DNA of 64,000 nucleotides. It comes from Synanceia verrucosa (lineage: Eukaryota > Chordata > Actinopteri > Perciformes > Synanceiidae). The first letter of the stretch is position 1; every line of letters begins with the position of its first letter. A program made the position numbers and the translations under genes. The stretch is taken from NCBI GenBank assembly GCA_029721515.1, contig CM056563.1, positions 19,969,954 to 20,033,953 of the forward strand, read 5' to 3'. The notes below the pieces were generated by a model. It had not been told where the DNA came from, did no database searches, and worked only from the letters and a program-made list of their open reading frames with translations. Shown one piece after another: positions 37,278 through 48,600 of this stretch.

Positions 37278-40200
37278 ACTTGTGAACACAGATACTATCT
37301 GCCCAGAAAGTTTTCTCGCTGCAGTGTTGATGAGTACATCCAGTTCTTGCTCCAGGGGGGCGGGAGCTGCCTCTTCAACAAGCCAAACAAGGTGAGGGCC
37401 ATGTGGGGATGCAGGATGTGCTGAGAGGAGTCTCCTCTGAGCATCATAACTTTAGACTAATTAATTGCTCTTGTAGTCTTTCCATTGGAAAACACATACT
37501 TAGGGCCTTAGATTTATTTCTTCTTTTAATTAATACATATTAGTATCTCTGTGCTCCAGCCAACAGTCCTTTACATCACTGACACATTTCATCCCTCGTC
37601 CATCTGTCTCCCACTATAATATCTTATGTGCTCATGTATGTCTCATCTGTCTCCCTCAGCTGTTGGACCCTCCAGAGTGTGGGAATGGCTTCGTGGAGCC
37701 AGGGGAAGAGTGTGACTGTGGATCCCAGGTGGTGAGTACCCAGTTGGACATCACGTGTGAAAGCCCCGAGGCGTTTTCTGGAGCCCACCTGAAGGTTTGT
37801 TTTCATGTCTTTGGCTGCAGGAGTGCGTCCGTAGTGGAGGAGCCTGCTGTAAAAAGTGCACACTAACGCATGATGCCATGTGCAGTAATGGACTCTGCTG
37901 CAGTGGCTGCAAGGTGAGGCCATCTATAGAACAAGTAGTCAAAAATATGTGTGAGATTTCTTATAAAGGATTAGGGTTTGAAAAGAAATAACATGAAATA
38001 ATACCAGCAGTCATTTTGGTGTCAAATTGGTTCAAGTGTTTTTGGACATAATGTCATTAACTCATTGAGTGCCAGCTGTTTTATAAAACAGAAAGTGCCT
38101 TATGCCAGCATAAGACTCAGAGAATATTTTGTACCATGAAGAAGAGACTCTCTATTTCATCAAGAAAAAATGTTTGTTTTTACCTTGTTCCATTCTTGTT
38201 TTATCAGAGGTAGAGTAGGGGCCCCTTTCACCAAAATCACCACTTTTTGTCCAGAATCCAATTGTTTTGCTCTCTAATTGTGATAGTCTCCACCTCCTGC
38301 TTTGATCTCTGTGGTGTATACTGTCTCTTTATGCTCCAACTACATCTCCCAGAAGCCCCAACATTACTCACAAGCTGTGACACTCGTGACTGATTTTAAA
38401 TGACATTGAAATACGTCAGTGGCAGCTCCTGCAGTTTTACTCACCATGATGGCCATGATCAGAAATCAGTTGTAGTAGATAAATTGTCTGGTTTGATATT
38501 CAACCTCTGCAACCAACCTATATACTGTATACATACAGTACAATACTTTTCTCCAAATATAGATTATAAAAATAGCTAAACTGAATGCAGTAAATTGCAA
38601 AGAAGTGTCTGCTAAGTGCTACCTATCTACAGCTTGTATGATTAATTACTGTATATGGCTTATTTCCCTGATGTCTTTTTCTGCTGTGACCCAGTATGAA
38701 CAGAGAGGCGTGGTATGTCGAGAGGCTGTGAACGACTGTGATATCCCAGAGACCTGCACCGGAGACTCCAGCCAGGTAGAGTTAACTATGATGTTACACG
38801 GGGGGGGTAAAAGATTATCAGATTATCCAAAACATGAAGGTACTTTTCTTGTTTTGCAGTGTCCTCATAATGTGCACAAGCTGGATGGCTACATGTGTGA
38901 TGCCAGTCAGGTAAGAGTAAGGTTGTGGCTTATTTTCTAGTTTGCAGCGCTGTCTAATAGATACTTGATTATCGTTGTTTCACTTGTCAGGGTCGTTGCT
39001 ATGGTGGACGATGCAGGACTCGTGATGGACAGTGTAGGGGACTATGGGGTTATAGTAAGTACAAAGCAACATGTAGCTTGGACCTGGATGTAGTATGTTG
39101 CATGTATGGCTATCATTCTCTTTGTGACATTCTAATTAGTGCCTTTGTTCGCTTTCTGCCAGATTCAGCAGACAGGTTTTGTTACGAGAAGCTGAACGCT
39201 GAGGGGACAGAGAAAGGCAACTGTGGTCCGGGTCCTGAAGGCCAGGGTTGGCTGCAGTGCAACAAGCCGTGAGTCACACCATCCTGATTCTCCTGATATT
39301 CTCATAGAAGAATAAATATGTGTGTTCATTCTATTCTGCTTTTTCTTAAACGGTTCCTCCACTGCATTTTGTCAGGTTTGCGTCTTTGCTGGCTTTATGT
39401 TAAAATTTTCACCTCAAACTAAAACACAAGTGCAGCCCAAGTTTCATGTGCATTGTTCTCTGCCTTTCACTTTTCCTGTTCAGGGACGTCTTATGTGGCT
39501 TCCTGTTCTGTGCCAATGTAACAATGAAGCCAAAGTTTGGAGACCTGCAGGGTGAGGTAACCAGCTTCACCCTCTACCACCAGAACAAATACCTGGACTG
39601 CAGGTAAGTGGGTCATATCCACCTGATCAGCAACACCTAAGAAGAGAGTGACGAGTATCCTGTCCCCAGTTGTCTTCTCCCACTGATCTGACATGTTTGG
39701 ATGCTTCACTCAGAGGTGGCCATGCTTTGCTGGAGGACGGCTCAGACCTGGGCTACGTGGAGGACGGCACCCCTTGCGGCCCCAACATGATGTGTTTAGA
39801 GCGACGCTGCCTCCCTGTGGCCGCCTTCAACCTCAGCAGCTGTTCGGGATCCAACTATGGCCGCATCTGTTCTGACCACGGGGTAAAAATATCCTGAGCT
39901 CACTGCTTTACATAGTGTATATTTCCAGACACATAAATTGCATGCAATCTGTGGCCACTTCATAATGCAATCCTATACGGCGGCCCTACCACACATTTTT
40001 TGGTGACATTTGTTTTTTTACCATGGCCATGATTAAAGGGGGTGTTGTACTGTTTATTATTGAGGGAGATTTCTATTTTTTGTTCTAACGATGACCTCAG
40101 ATGACCTCAACACACCTTTACCACAATGTAAAAAAAATCTCCTCATTGGTTTTAGTCTGATAAGTAACTTGAGATTTGAGACTGGAGGTGTAGTAGATAT

Positions 40201-43200
40201 GTGTGAAAGGATTGTCTCATAAGTTGCCAAATTTAAAAGCTAATAAATAAAAAAAGAGCCTAATATTTGAACAGTAGCTGGCATTTTTCAAATTAACAGG
40301 GTTCCTGTGGGTTCCTTTAAAAAGTATTAAAATGTGTTAAATTAAATCCAGGTAATTAAGGTCTTAAATTGTAAAAAGATGGTGCATTTAATGCTGATAG
40401 GAAAACACAGTATTTAGCGATTTACTGCAGTTTTTGTCGTTATTCTGTTCATAAAGTTCACTTCTTTGTTCTTTAAAGTTGTGAAATTAAAGTTGTAGGA
40501 AAAAATAAGTGCAATGCCTTAAATTTATATCACTGTTGCAAGTTAAATTGGTTGGACCCTGCAATAAATTGACTATTTACAAAGTAATTGTTATGATATT
40601 TTTGGTTCTTAAATTATATTTGTTGAGGTCTGAAAGATGTCTTAAATAGTATTAAATTTGACCTTTAAAATGGTGCAAGAACCCTGGATCAAAATTTATC
40701 AAATGTTGCTTCAACTGCATTTAAATTATCATATTTTTATGTTAAATGGGTTTAACCCAGATGCCACTGAAAGGCTGTTGAATGAACAACGGCTATATGT
40801 CACCAAAATTACTTTTTCAACTGAAATTCAGCCCAGTATTTCCAGATTCACTGACGTCTCTTGACCTGCATATCACCAGATCCTCTCTATCTGTCTCCTG
40901 TAGACCTGCAGTAATGAGGTGAAGTGTATCTGTGACAGAGACTACACAGGGAAGGACTGTAGTGTCTTTGACCCCATCCCAGAGCCGACAGTCCCAACAG
41001 GCCCTGAGAAGAAAGGTCCATAGCTCCTCTCAGCCTGCTCTCATCTCTCTTTCTGTCTGCCTCTCATATCCCCCTCATACTCTCTACCCATCATCTCTGT
41101 AGCTTCTTTATGTGTTGAAGTTGAGTATCACAATATCTCGTTCTCAAACGCAGATAGTCATTTACCTAATTATTGTGAGAACATCATTATTAGACCAACA
41201 CAGTGTTTTCTTCCTGCTGCGTCTTGGTTTAAATGTTGGGTGAGAGTGTGGGTGTGTGTTGAGACATGTTTATCCATTAGAGCATATGTGCATGGACAGT
41301 ATGTTAGTGTGTGTGTGTGTGTGTGGTGCTACTGTGTGTCTTGCAGGCACTGCCATCTTCAAGTGTCTTCCTTACTTTCTTGCAGTCTTCCAATGACACA
41401 GAGCTTTTGAGCTGCTGCTCTCATAGGGCCATAAAAGCCTCCCTGAGCAGGAGGGTGTCCAGCTGAAAGAGCAGGAGAGGGAATGAGAACAAAGTAATAA
41501 AACTCTCTCTCCTTTGCTTTTTTTTTTCTTACTGTCGTCTCCCTGACCTCCCTCGCTCACCCGCCCGCTCTCCCACCTCCACCCCATGTGCCGGTGTACT
41601 CCTCTTTCCCTTCATCCCTCTTTCTCTGTCTGCAGGTTATCTGCTTCACTCTCTCTCTCTAGTTGTTGTTGTTGACGTACAGTGTTGATGCTGTCCTCTG
41701 ACGTGTGTTTTTTAGTGGTGTTGTTTTGTTTCTGCCCTTCCTCCTCCTCCTCTTCCTCCTCCGCACCCTTCCTCCCTCCTCCTTCCTCTGCGCAGGTCCC
41801 AGTGGCACCAATATCATAATAGGGTCCATCGCAGGTGCTATTCTCCTGGCAGCTATAGTCCTAGGGGGAACAGGATGGGGATTTAAGTAAGAGTTCTGGC
41901 ATGCCTTTGTGTACCTGTCTGCTTCTACCTAATAGGGCCCCCTGCTCCTCCCACTCTCACCCCTCTGAAATACAAATAAATGCCCTTTTGTGACTCATTG
42001 CCCAATCATCAAGTCTGAGCTCAACCGTCTAACCGCTTGAACTGCTTTTGAAATCCGTACGAAACATATCAAACATCCCTTTCATTGTAATGACAGGGCG
42101 GGATAAAGATTTTTGATCTGCCAGGAACTGCTGCAGCCCTTCTCTCAACTCCGCTAGATTTATTATTAGCCTTTCATGCAAACTGGTTACAGTGGATTGC
42201 CAAAAACTTTCTTTTTAAATATGTTTCAGCTTTGGTGCTCTTTTAGCCAGCATCATCCAGTTTTTCTCTTACAGGCAGCATCTCGATGCTGCGCCTCTTC
42301 TGCTCTGATCCACCTGTGCATGCTGGCTATTGTCCACTCCTTATACTCGGGCCTAAAAGGACTGCTATGCTTAAACTCACAAAGTCATGAGATGATTTTG
42401 GCTAATGAAAAGTTGTTAATGAAAAGCAAAATGTGAATGACTTGTAACATGTAGGGCATCCTTTTAGGGCCAGAGGTAAGTGTCTGTGCATGTGTGCATG
42501 AGCTGTGAGAGGTCTCTGGCTTACAGGGTGGCTGTGATGGATTCTGTAGACCTTCTGTGCATGTGATGTCATCACTATAATCTGGCAAGACTGATTTTGG
42601 ACAGGACTGGTGGATGAATAATGGATTGAATGACTGAGTCATTGTTTGATTTCTGTTTTTTTTTTCTTCTTTAAAATCTAAAAGCCAGTCCGACAAGACA
42701 AAGAATTAGTGAAATATTGATTCTGTGTCCATATTTCACATTAAAGCCTGTAATTCGAGCTGTTGACTAATGGTTTTCTTGTGCAGTTATGCTACATTTG
42801 TATATTTGTAAAGCAAGATGATCAGCTTCATGATATCATTTTAAATGTAATTGTAGTTTGTTGTTTCCTACTGCCATTAATATGTTTCTGTTTTTGTCTT
42901 TCCTTTTGATGATGGTGCTCATGGGATGCAGGAACATTCGGAGAGGAAGGTATATCTTTTCAGGAATGCAGCAGGAGCAGCATCACAAAACATCCCATCC
43001 CAACCTCAGCATGGCTCCTTACTCCTTCATTCGCCATCTGAAGCTCATCATCCCCACAGAGCACCTTGCTTTAACGCTTCATCCCGTTTTCCCATGAACT
43101 TGTTTAAATCCCATTCCTGTCCCCTATCAAATAACAGTCCCTTCATCATCATCATAAAGCAGAATGGCTTCTTTCATTTCTCTGCCATCTTCTTTGTTTT

Positions 43201-43259
43201 TGTTTTTCTCTCTGTTAACCATCTGTTTCCACTTCTCTTTCAGATCTGGTGGAGGATAA
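24149..43259 (+). CDS. adam11: ADAM11, catalytically inactive transmembrane ADAM (complete)
   Basis: 26 coding exons, all GT-AG and in phase, encode 781 aa (human ADAM11 is about 770). Order: signal peptide (about 1-20), prodomain to the furin-type site RRSKR (234-238), metalloprotease-like domain (about 239-451), disintegrin and cysteine-rich domains (about 452-690), EGF-like motif (about 690-724), transmembrane segment (about 747-767) and a short tail NIRRGRSGGG. The tail and [15 protein letters not shown] identify ADAM11 rather than ADAM22 (longer tail) or ADAM23. The zinc site is lost, so it is not a protease. ADAM11/22/23 are neuronal receptors; ADAM22 and 23 bind LGI proteins at synapses, and ADAM11 is needed at cerebellar basket-cell terminals. 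Exon coordinates are in the four block entries below. Convergent with p3h4. Confidence 0.96.
26845..27249. mobile_element. piggyBac-like MITE, copy 2
   Basis: Same family as 7426-7880: starts TTAA (26845-26848) ctctgagtgcca, shares the interior tccacttcctgctttaatct and tacatctcccagaagcccca, and ends tggcactcaaagagtta. The right TTAA is mutated to TTAC. Lies in adam11 intron 2, just before the hairpin at 27,312. Confidence 0.72.
27312..27445. repeat. perfect inverted repeat: 59-bp arms, 16-nt loop
   Basis: Left arm 27312-27370 and right arm 27387-27445 are exact reverse complements over all 59 positions; the spacer 27371-27386 is atggttttataccaaa. It sits in adam11 intron 2 and would be transcribed as a long hairpin. 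No clear terminal repeat or target duplication beyond the arms. Confidence 0.95.
32200..32940 (+). repeat. duplicated ggtccccataatgt repeat with GT microsatellites
   Basis: Two direct copies (about 32,346-32,575 and 32,690-32,895), each running from tccccataatgtaaactgtta through ggctgaagacttgga, a ggttaggattagga-like tract, gaaatgaat..aagtcaa, aaagtccccacaa and a (GT)n run. Period about 344 bp. A GT-rich partial copy precedes them at about 32,218-32,300. Located in adam11 intron 8. Confidence 0.8.
33228..37391 (+). CDS. adam11: adam11 exons 9-14: metalloprotease-like domain with dead active site
   Basis: Exons 33228-33299, 33482-33648, 33749-33833, 34632-34722, 35216-35267, 37292-37391. The domain is complete ([53 protein letters not shown]). 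The position of the HExxHxxGxxH zinc motif reads [11 protein letters not shown]: the three histidines are Q383, Q387 and W393 and the catalytic glutamate is S384. The substitution pattern closely follows mammalian ADAM11, so this is an inherited non-enzymatic state and not decay. The intron before the last exon carries the LINE fragment at about 35,595-37,030. Confidence 0.93.
33871..34556. mobile_element. inverted pair of the common teleost GCTAAGCTAAC-type element
   Basis: The left end has gacatattgggaattatgc followed by cactctcatatttgctaac and cctggctctgtccaaaa. The right end is the reverse orientation: gtgctaagctaagctaac, then gagagtggtcttcaac and gcatatttcccagaatgtt. The ends are therefore imperfect inverted repeats. 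This phrase set is widespread in acanthomorph genomes (memory, not searched). In adam11 intron 11. Confidence 0.55.
35565..37030 (-). mobile_element. L2/Maui-like LINE, 5'-truncated and decayed
   Basis: Minus-strand reverse transcriptase remnants in broken frames: [15 protein letters not shown] and [19 protein letters not shown] (about 36,939-36,380), then [13 protein letters not shown] and the active-site box as YTND (about 36,257-36,051), then [12 protein letters not shown] (about 36,018-35,776). The 3' end has gtgtcctgaaaggcgccacc and finishes in an (AAT/ATT)n run at 35,570-35,594, as in fish L2 elements. YADD has become YTND and frames are interrupted, so it is inactive. Inserted antisense in the adam11 intron before exon 37,292. 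Confidence 0.85.
37237..37274 (+). repeat. (GT)n microsatellite
   Basis: About 18 GT units just upstream of the adam11 acceptor at 37,290-37,291. Length variation here might influence splicing of exon 37,292-37,391. Confidence 0.9.
37660..39603 (+). CDS. adam11: adam11 exons 15-21: disintegrin and cysteine-rich domains
   Basis: Exons 37660-37731, 37821-37913, 38695-38775, 38860-38910, 38991-39054, 39163-39268, 39484-39603. Begins [20 protein letters not shown], the canonical disintegrin start; the disintegrin loop is CREAVNDCD and is followed by CTGDSSQCP. The cysteine-rich part has [22 protein letters not shown] and DVLCGFLFC. There is no RGD in the loop. At 37,726-37,734 two overlapping donors (CAG|gtg and CAGGTG|gtgagt) differ by one Val codon; the longer exon is used here because mammals also carry Val in this segment. 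Confidence 0.92.
38057..38440. mobile_element. piggyBac-like MITE, copy 3
   Basis: Starts TTAA (38057-38060) ctcattgagtgccagctgtt like copy 1, shares tttgtccagaa..ttttgctctctaat and actacatctcccagaagccc, and loses clear identity after about 38,425, so the right end is degraded. In adam11 intron 16. Confidence 0.7.
39714..43259 (+). CDS. adam11: adam11 exons 22-26: EGF-like motif, transmembrane helix, tail
   Basis: Exons 39714-39882, 40904-41015, 41796-41886, 42932-42949, 43244-43259. EGF-like cysteines lie in [18 protein letters not shown]. The transmembrane segment follows GPSGTN and ends GGTGWGFK. The next exon is an 18-nt microexon (N-I-R-R-G plus part of R), and the last coding exon is 16 nt, ending SGGG and TAA at 43257-43259. 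The donor after the exon at 40,904 is weak (G|GTCCAT). Retention of either of the introns at 41,016 or 42,950 gives an altered C terminus (see findings). Confidence 0.9.
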
Positions 43260-45135
43260 GATGTCTGTCTGTCTCTGTCTCTCTGTCATGTCTACTCCTG
43301 TCCTCCTCCTCGCACTGTGTTGTTTCCACATCAGAGAAGAGGGGAACGAAAAAAGTCTTCCAGTCCTGTCCCAAAAATTCTCCAAACCTCTTCTGACTAT
43401 CGTTTTCCGCCATGCCCCCATCAGCCCCTCCTTTCGTCTGTCCTCCTGCCTGGCTCAGTCGTCTTCTGGGCCTGTAGAGCTCCTCTCACCATACCAGCCA
43501 AATCCTTCTGGTGTGGCTGCTTCCAGCCGTCTGCTGAGAACTGTAGTGGAGCCACATCTAGAGCCAACAGATGGCTCTCCCTGTGGGAGACGCCGGGGTC
43601 TTCCTCCAGTCCGGTGGCTCTGAGAATGTGATTCCATGTCTGCGTACCTCCTTTACTCACATCTTCAACAGTCTGATGAAGAACATATCAACGGTGGACC
43701 AATTCAGTACAAGACAATATGTCTTTCCAATGCCTGCCTCCCTGCATACAAACTGATTCCACAGTTAAATGTTGTGCTAGCACACGGACAGATATAATGC
43801 AACGGGTGGAATAGTTTCCTTTTTTTCTTAAAGGAGAAGGATGGCTTCCTCCAAGGTCAGGCCCGGACACCTCAAAGTGGAGAGTTATCTATTTTAAGCC
43901 ACAGCGTCTGGCAGCATGGATTGGACTTGAAAGAAACCGTACATTGGACTGTTGTTAGCATGTTTTCCAAAGAAAGTCTGAAGAATAGATCATATGATAT
44001 GATGGCTATAAAATCAGCCTGACTGATAACTGAGCTTATGTTCATTGGTATTTATTACTGTAAAATCCTACCTGCCATCCCCACCCTCCACAAGTTTCAG
44101 GTAAAAAAAGGGAAGCTAGGTGTTATGGTTTTGGGATCATTTTAAACCATTGAACTTTGAAGCAGCAGAGACCGTAACTTAGTGTTTTCAACCTCAGACT
44201 GACCAACATACATTCCACAACATGTCTGTAAGCGTGCTCACCACTTTCAGGCCCAAAGTTTGTACGCTTAAGAGGTTTAATCTGTGTGTTTGTTCACAGG
44301 TGAATGTACGCATGTAAGAGATTTTTAAAGAAAAGAAGAATGTATGTGTATTTGCATCAGTGTTAGGGGCAGTTGTGTCCATGCACACCTGAACGTCCCT
44401 CCTATCACAGGTAGGTTAGCAGGTTTTTACCTCTCAAATAACATCTCTTTCTACAGGATTAAGAATCCAACCGTTTTTAATGTCATGTATCTACAGAAAA
44501 CGAGCACTAGCCACCTGTATGCACACCCATTTGTAAATATGTGCAAGATATACTGAATGTTCCACGCACTGTATGAAGATTTATTTAAAAGCTATGTTAA
44601 AATAATGAGTTTAATCTGTCAGTCTCTTGACAGAACTCACATCTGCACATCTCTGTCCAGGCATCTTTAAATGTGGCGTCACAGCTATCTAGCTGCCTGG
44701 CATCTCTCTCGTCATCCCAGCTGTCACTTAAATGTCATGAATCTTGTACATTTTGTTGATAGCTCTGAGCCCTGGGCGGACACCTCAGCCCAGAGGCTTT
44801 GGAATGATGCCCGCTGTAAAAGAGACTAGAGAGATGTGGTCTGAGGTCCAGGAGGCAGCTTGTCTGGAGCAGTATGAGTGTTTGAGGTCAGTTTGGTTCA
44901 TTTGAGCTTTGCACTACGGCAGATGCACTATTGTTATTGTTACAGTATGTACAGAGTTGGTATCAACTACAATCGGTTTGATTTTGAAGTTTCGGGGGGA
45001 AAAAAAGAGAAAATAAGATGCATCTTATCCCATATTTTTAGACACTATCTTTTTGAATTGAAACAAAAAGAAAACTGAGGCTTGTCATTGATTTGAAATG
45101 GAAGGAAAATAAAATACTGAAAAATTAAACCAAAT
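43260..45135 (+). other. adam11: probable 3' UTR of adam11
   Basis: No coding pattern after TAA at 43257-43259; open frames here are not conserved-looking. AATAAA at 45108-45113 is a reasonable end. The region 45,136-45,364 to the right is AT-rich and holds nothing recognisable. Confidence 0.5.
45108..45113 (+). terminator. candidate adam11 poly(A) signal AATAAA
   Basis: Canonical hexamer about 1.85 kb after the stop codon, in the convergent gap before the end of p3h4. Confidence 0.45.
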
Positions 45136-45364
45136 TTCCTCCTCTTGCTATCTTGCTGTTATTATTTTTACACTTTGTTATTAATAATATATATTAATAC
45201 TGTTTCCTTGACTTATCTACCAAGAGAGGTACTTCAATCTGCAACTGCGACTCATGATAATTTGTTTTAAAGTGATTGTTTTTAAAAAAAAATCTAAAAA
45301 TCAATCATCTAGAGCAACAATATAGAATAAGTGGCAAAACACAAAAAGTATATTAAAATATGTC

Positions 45365-45370
45365 TTTAAT
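45365..45370 (-). terminator. candidate p3h4 poly(A) signal ATTAAA
   Basis: ATTAAA on the minus strand, about 290 bases after the p3h4 stop at 45664-45662. The adam11 signal lies 250 bases to the left, so the two 3' ends nearly meet. Confidence 0.4.
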
Positions 45371-45661
45371 TATGAGCATATTACAACAACCCACAGCACA
45401 GAAGCATTTTGCTTTCATTAAATAAAAACTAGAAAAGTCATTGACAAGTGTTGCCATGCAGACCAATGGACGATCATAAAAACAACCAGGCTCACGACAG
45501 CCAAGACAGAAAATGTCGACCTCTGACCTCGATCAACATGACGGATATGTTTGTGCTTTTTCTACTAAAATACTGACGGAATGTGATTGTCTGTCTGTGT
45601 GGATGTTAACATTCTTTGGTTTGTCACCATGAGAGGCAGGAAGGAGACGGACGAGGACAGA

Positions 45662-48600
45662 TCAGTCTTCAGTCTCTCCAGCGTCTCCCTTAGTTTTGAG
45701 TTCTTGCCACCAGTCAGCCAGGAAGGACTCCTCGTAGTCTCCCATACCCTCGAACTCAGCGTCAGGATGCTGATCCGTGAGGGAGGATGCTATTTCTTCT
45801 GGACTTACCACATCCTGAAAGGTAAGACCAAACACTCAACAGCAAGCACATATTTTACTGTTTCACTTCCAATCAATCTGGCCAAACGATTTTCCCTTTT
45901 CACATCTATAAATCGTTGACTTGTGCACCCTGTAATTAAGCCTGAACTCCCTCACAGCCCTCCTCCTCCTCCTCTTTGACTCTCAGGACCAGGCAGTGTG
46001 TGGAGGTGGGAGGGGCTGACCTGAGTTAAATAGATGTGGCACAGCCTCAGTGGCCCAACACCTCCCAGCCACATACCACAGACTGCTGGTAGAAAGTAGA
46101 CCCCCTCCTGCTTTCCCTTCCACAGCCTTCATCCCGTCTTCCTCTCCCTTTCATCCCCTCAGACTGTTTTCCTTGTGGTTCCTTTGCCCTAACCCACATC
46201 AGCAGCTTGCACTTACCGCAAAATTTATATCCCCAAACATGTTTGAGAATATTTGATAAACTTCAATGTAAAGATAGAATTGTGCCCAAACTGAACAATT
46301 ACATCAGCCAATTTAGTCGTTTATAGTCAGCTTCAGTTCATAAAAACATATTTATATACCCTCATGGAAACAGCTTGAGATAAATCTGCTAAGGACATGA
46401 GACGCCTGTCTCTGCCGCTTTGCACAATCGAGGTTGATGGAATTTTGTTTGTGCAGTTAAAAAAAAAATCTCCAGGATGGATATCAGAAAACCTCAGATA
46501 AAATCGGCATAGCAAGATACCAGTACATGGAGAAAATTAAGGTGAAATAGTCCTTTAATCTGTGTAGGATTTGTCTCTTTTGGAAGATTATAGCAATAAC
46601 GAGGCTCTAATCTGTTGCGTCTTTAGGATATATCTATGTACTCAGTGCACTCAACAGGTTTTCTACAACTGTATTCGGTCTGGTATAACCAGCAGCAATG
46701 GTGGCTAATGTTAGCTGAGGTTTGGGTGGATGTATACACATTACTGATTGGGTTCACTGACTTTAAAGGAACAGTGTGTCATATTTCGAGGATCTATTAG
46801 CAGAAGAATGGACAGAGATTACTATCTAGTGTTATCTAAGATCACTGTAGTTCTCTGAAATGTTTGTGAATCTGTGGTATAGTGAGCAAACTGTGGTTTG
46901 TTTGCCTGTTGCTCCGAAAGTGTTGTTATTATGGTATGGATGGTCTCTGAGGGAGGCAGGCAGCATTACCACAGTTTTGCTTGACTTGCATGTATACAAC
47001 AGACTTAAGAGTAGAGCGGTAGAGCAATGATTGGAAGATCGGCGGTTCAAATCCTGCTTCCCCCGGCCATCTGTCGTTGTGTCCTTGGGCAAGACACGGT
47101 GGTGGTCGGAGAGGTCGGAGAGGCCGGAGGCGCGGATTGGCTGCCCTGTTTCCGTCAGCCTGCCCCAGGGCAGCTGTGGCTACACATGTAGCTTACCACC
47201 ATGAATGAGGAGTGAATGAATAATGTAGGTGTACTGTAAAGCATATGTGTAATGAAAAAGCGCTATGTAAGTACAATGCATTATTATTATTATTCTGCAG
47301 CCCAAAAACAAAATGCTTCCTGTAAATCTGCCGCCATGCAGCCTTGCACCAAGAGCACAACAGCATACCTCATCATCAGTTTGTAGATAGTTCATTGCAA
47401 ACTCCAGCATCTCTTTCTGCTTGGTCGTCTCGTTAAAGTACTTCAGGGCCTCCTGCAAAGACAAAAGTGACATCAGCTCTGGTGTTGATCCATGTGGCAT
47501 GCGACAATAAGCCTTTTTTACCGCTCGGCCCTAAACAACATAGTTGGCCTGTAGTGTTTTTCTTTACCATTAGCTTTGCCTCTCAGTTTGGAAGCCGTAA
47601 AGCATTTACAACACTAATTTAGTTAAAGCTCGGGCAGCTTCAGAGGGCAGAGACGTTTACTACACAGAGCTGGTAAGCTGCAGCCGCTGACAAATCAACA
47701 AGCTAAAAAGATGGCAAAACAACTCTTATGTACAGAGTCTTTACGAGACCTCATGACTTTCTAATTACCACCCTGAGATTGTGTTAATGTCCATGCCAGG
47801 AGCGCTTTATGCTGTAGGTTTCCTGCTTTGGTTTACTCCAGCCAGTGTGAAATTTGCACTTTCTGCTGCTGTCTGGTTCAAAGTCCAGGAAGTACCTGAG
47901 AATGACAATGAGGTATTTTGTTTGACTCACAGGCCGAGGCTGAAAGTCCTTTTCCTCCAGTCCCCACTGCGCCCGGTAAAAGCGGTAGTACGCCACATTT
48001 TGCTGCATCACCTGGTCTTTATGGTCAAACAGCATGTAGCTGGCTGCACAAGGAGCAGCGTTCTTCACATCATTCACTGGAGATGATCACAACATGATAC
48101 ATGTCAAAACACACTGAAACAGATTGCTGTCAAAAGCCTGAATCCAGAGTGGTTGTCTTACATTTATAATAGGAAAACTGGAGGTAGTGATACATGGTGG
48201 CTACAAACTTCTCCACGAAGAAGCCTCCAACGCTGGGCGTCAGGTTCTCCTCACATTTTACTTTACACTTCAGTGCATCAGTGTAGAGATCTGAGGGAAC
48301 ATCAAGCATATTAATTTATTATCAAACCGCTCTGGACTGAAACAGCTTTATTAAACTGCTCTCATCTTACCTGCCAAGGTGGGATAGAAGTCTTTGAACT
48401 CTAAGATCTCAAACGAGCCCTCACAGGCCGCCAAGCACAGACTGTATATTTCAAAGTACTGCGTGATGGCCTGCTCCATGTTTCGGGCGCTGCTGCTGAA
48501 GTCTCCGTTGTTGTAAAGCATCACGCTCTTCAGAAAAACACTCTGGACGACAAAGAGATGCATTTGGATGGTTTGAAATTGCAATTAATTTGCACACGGG

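Noticed and set aside
43260..43660. Several 80-156 codon frames past the adam11 stop
   Set aside because: Low-complexity composition and no homology in memory; the SGGG-TAA end already matches mammalian ADAM11 (SGGA).
47005..47075. Functional tRNA gene
   Set aside because: A- and B-box-like segments are present but the sequence continues into a SINE body and (ATT)n tail, and no intact cloverleaf is evident.
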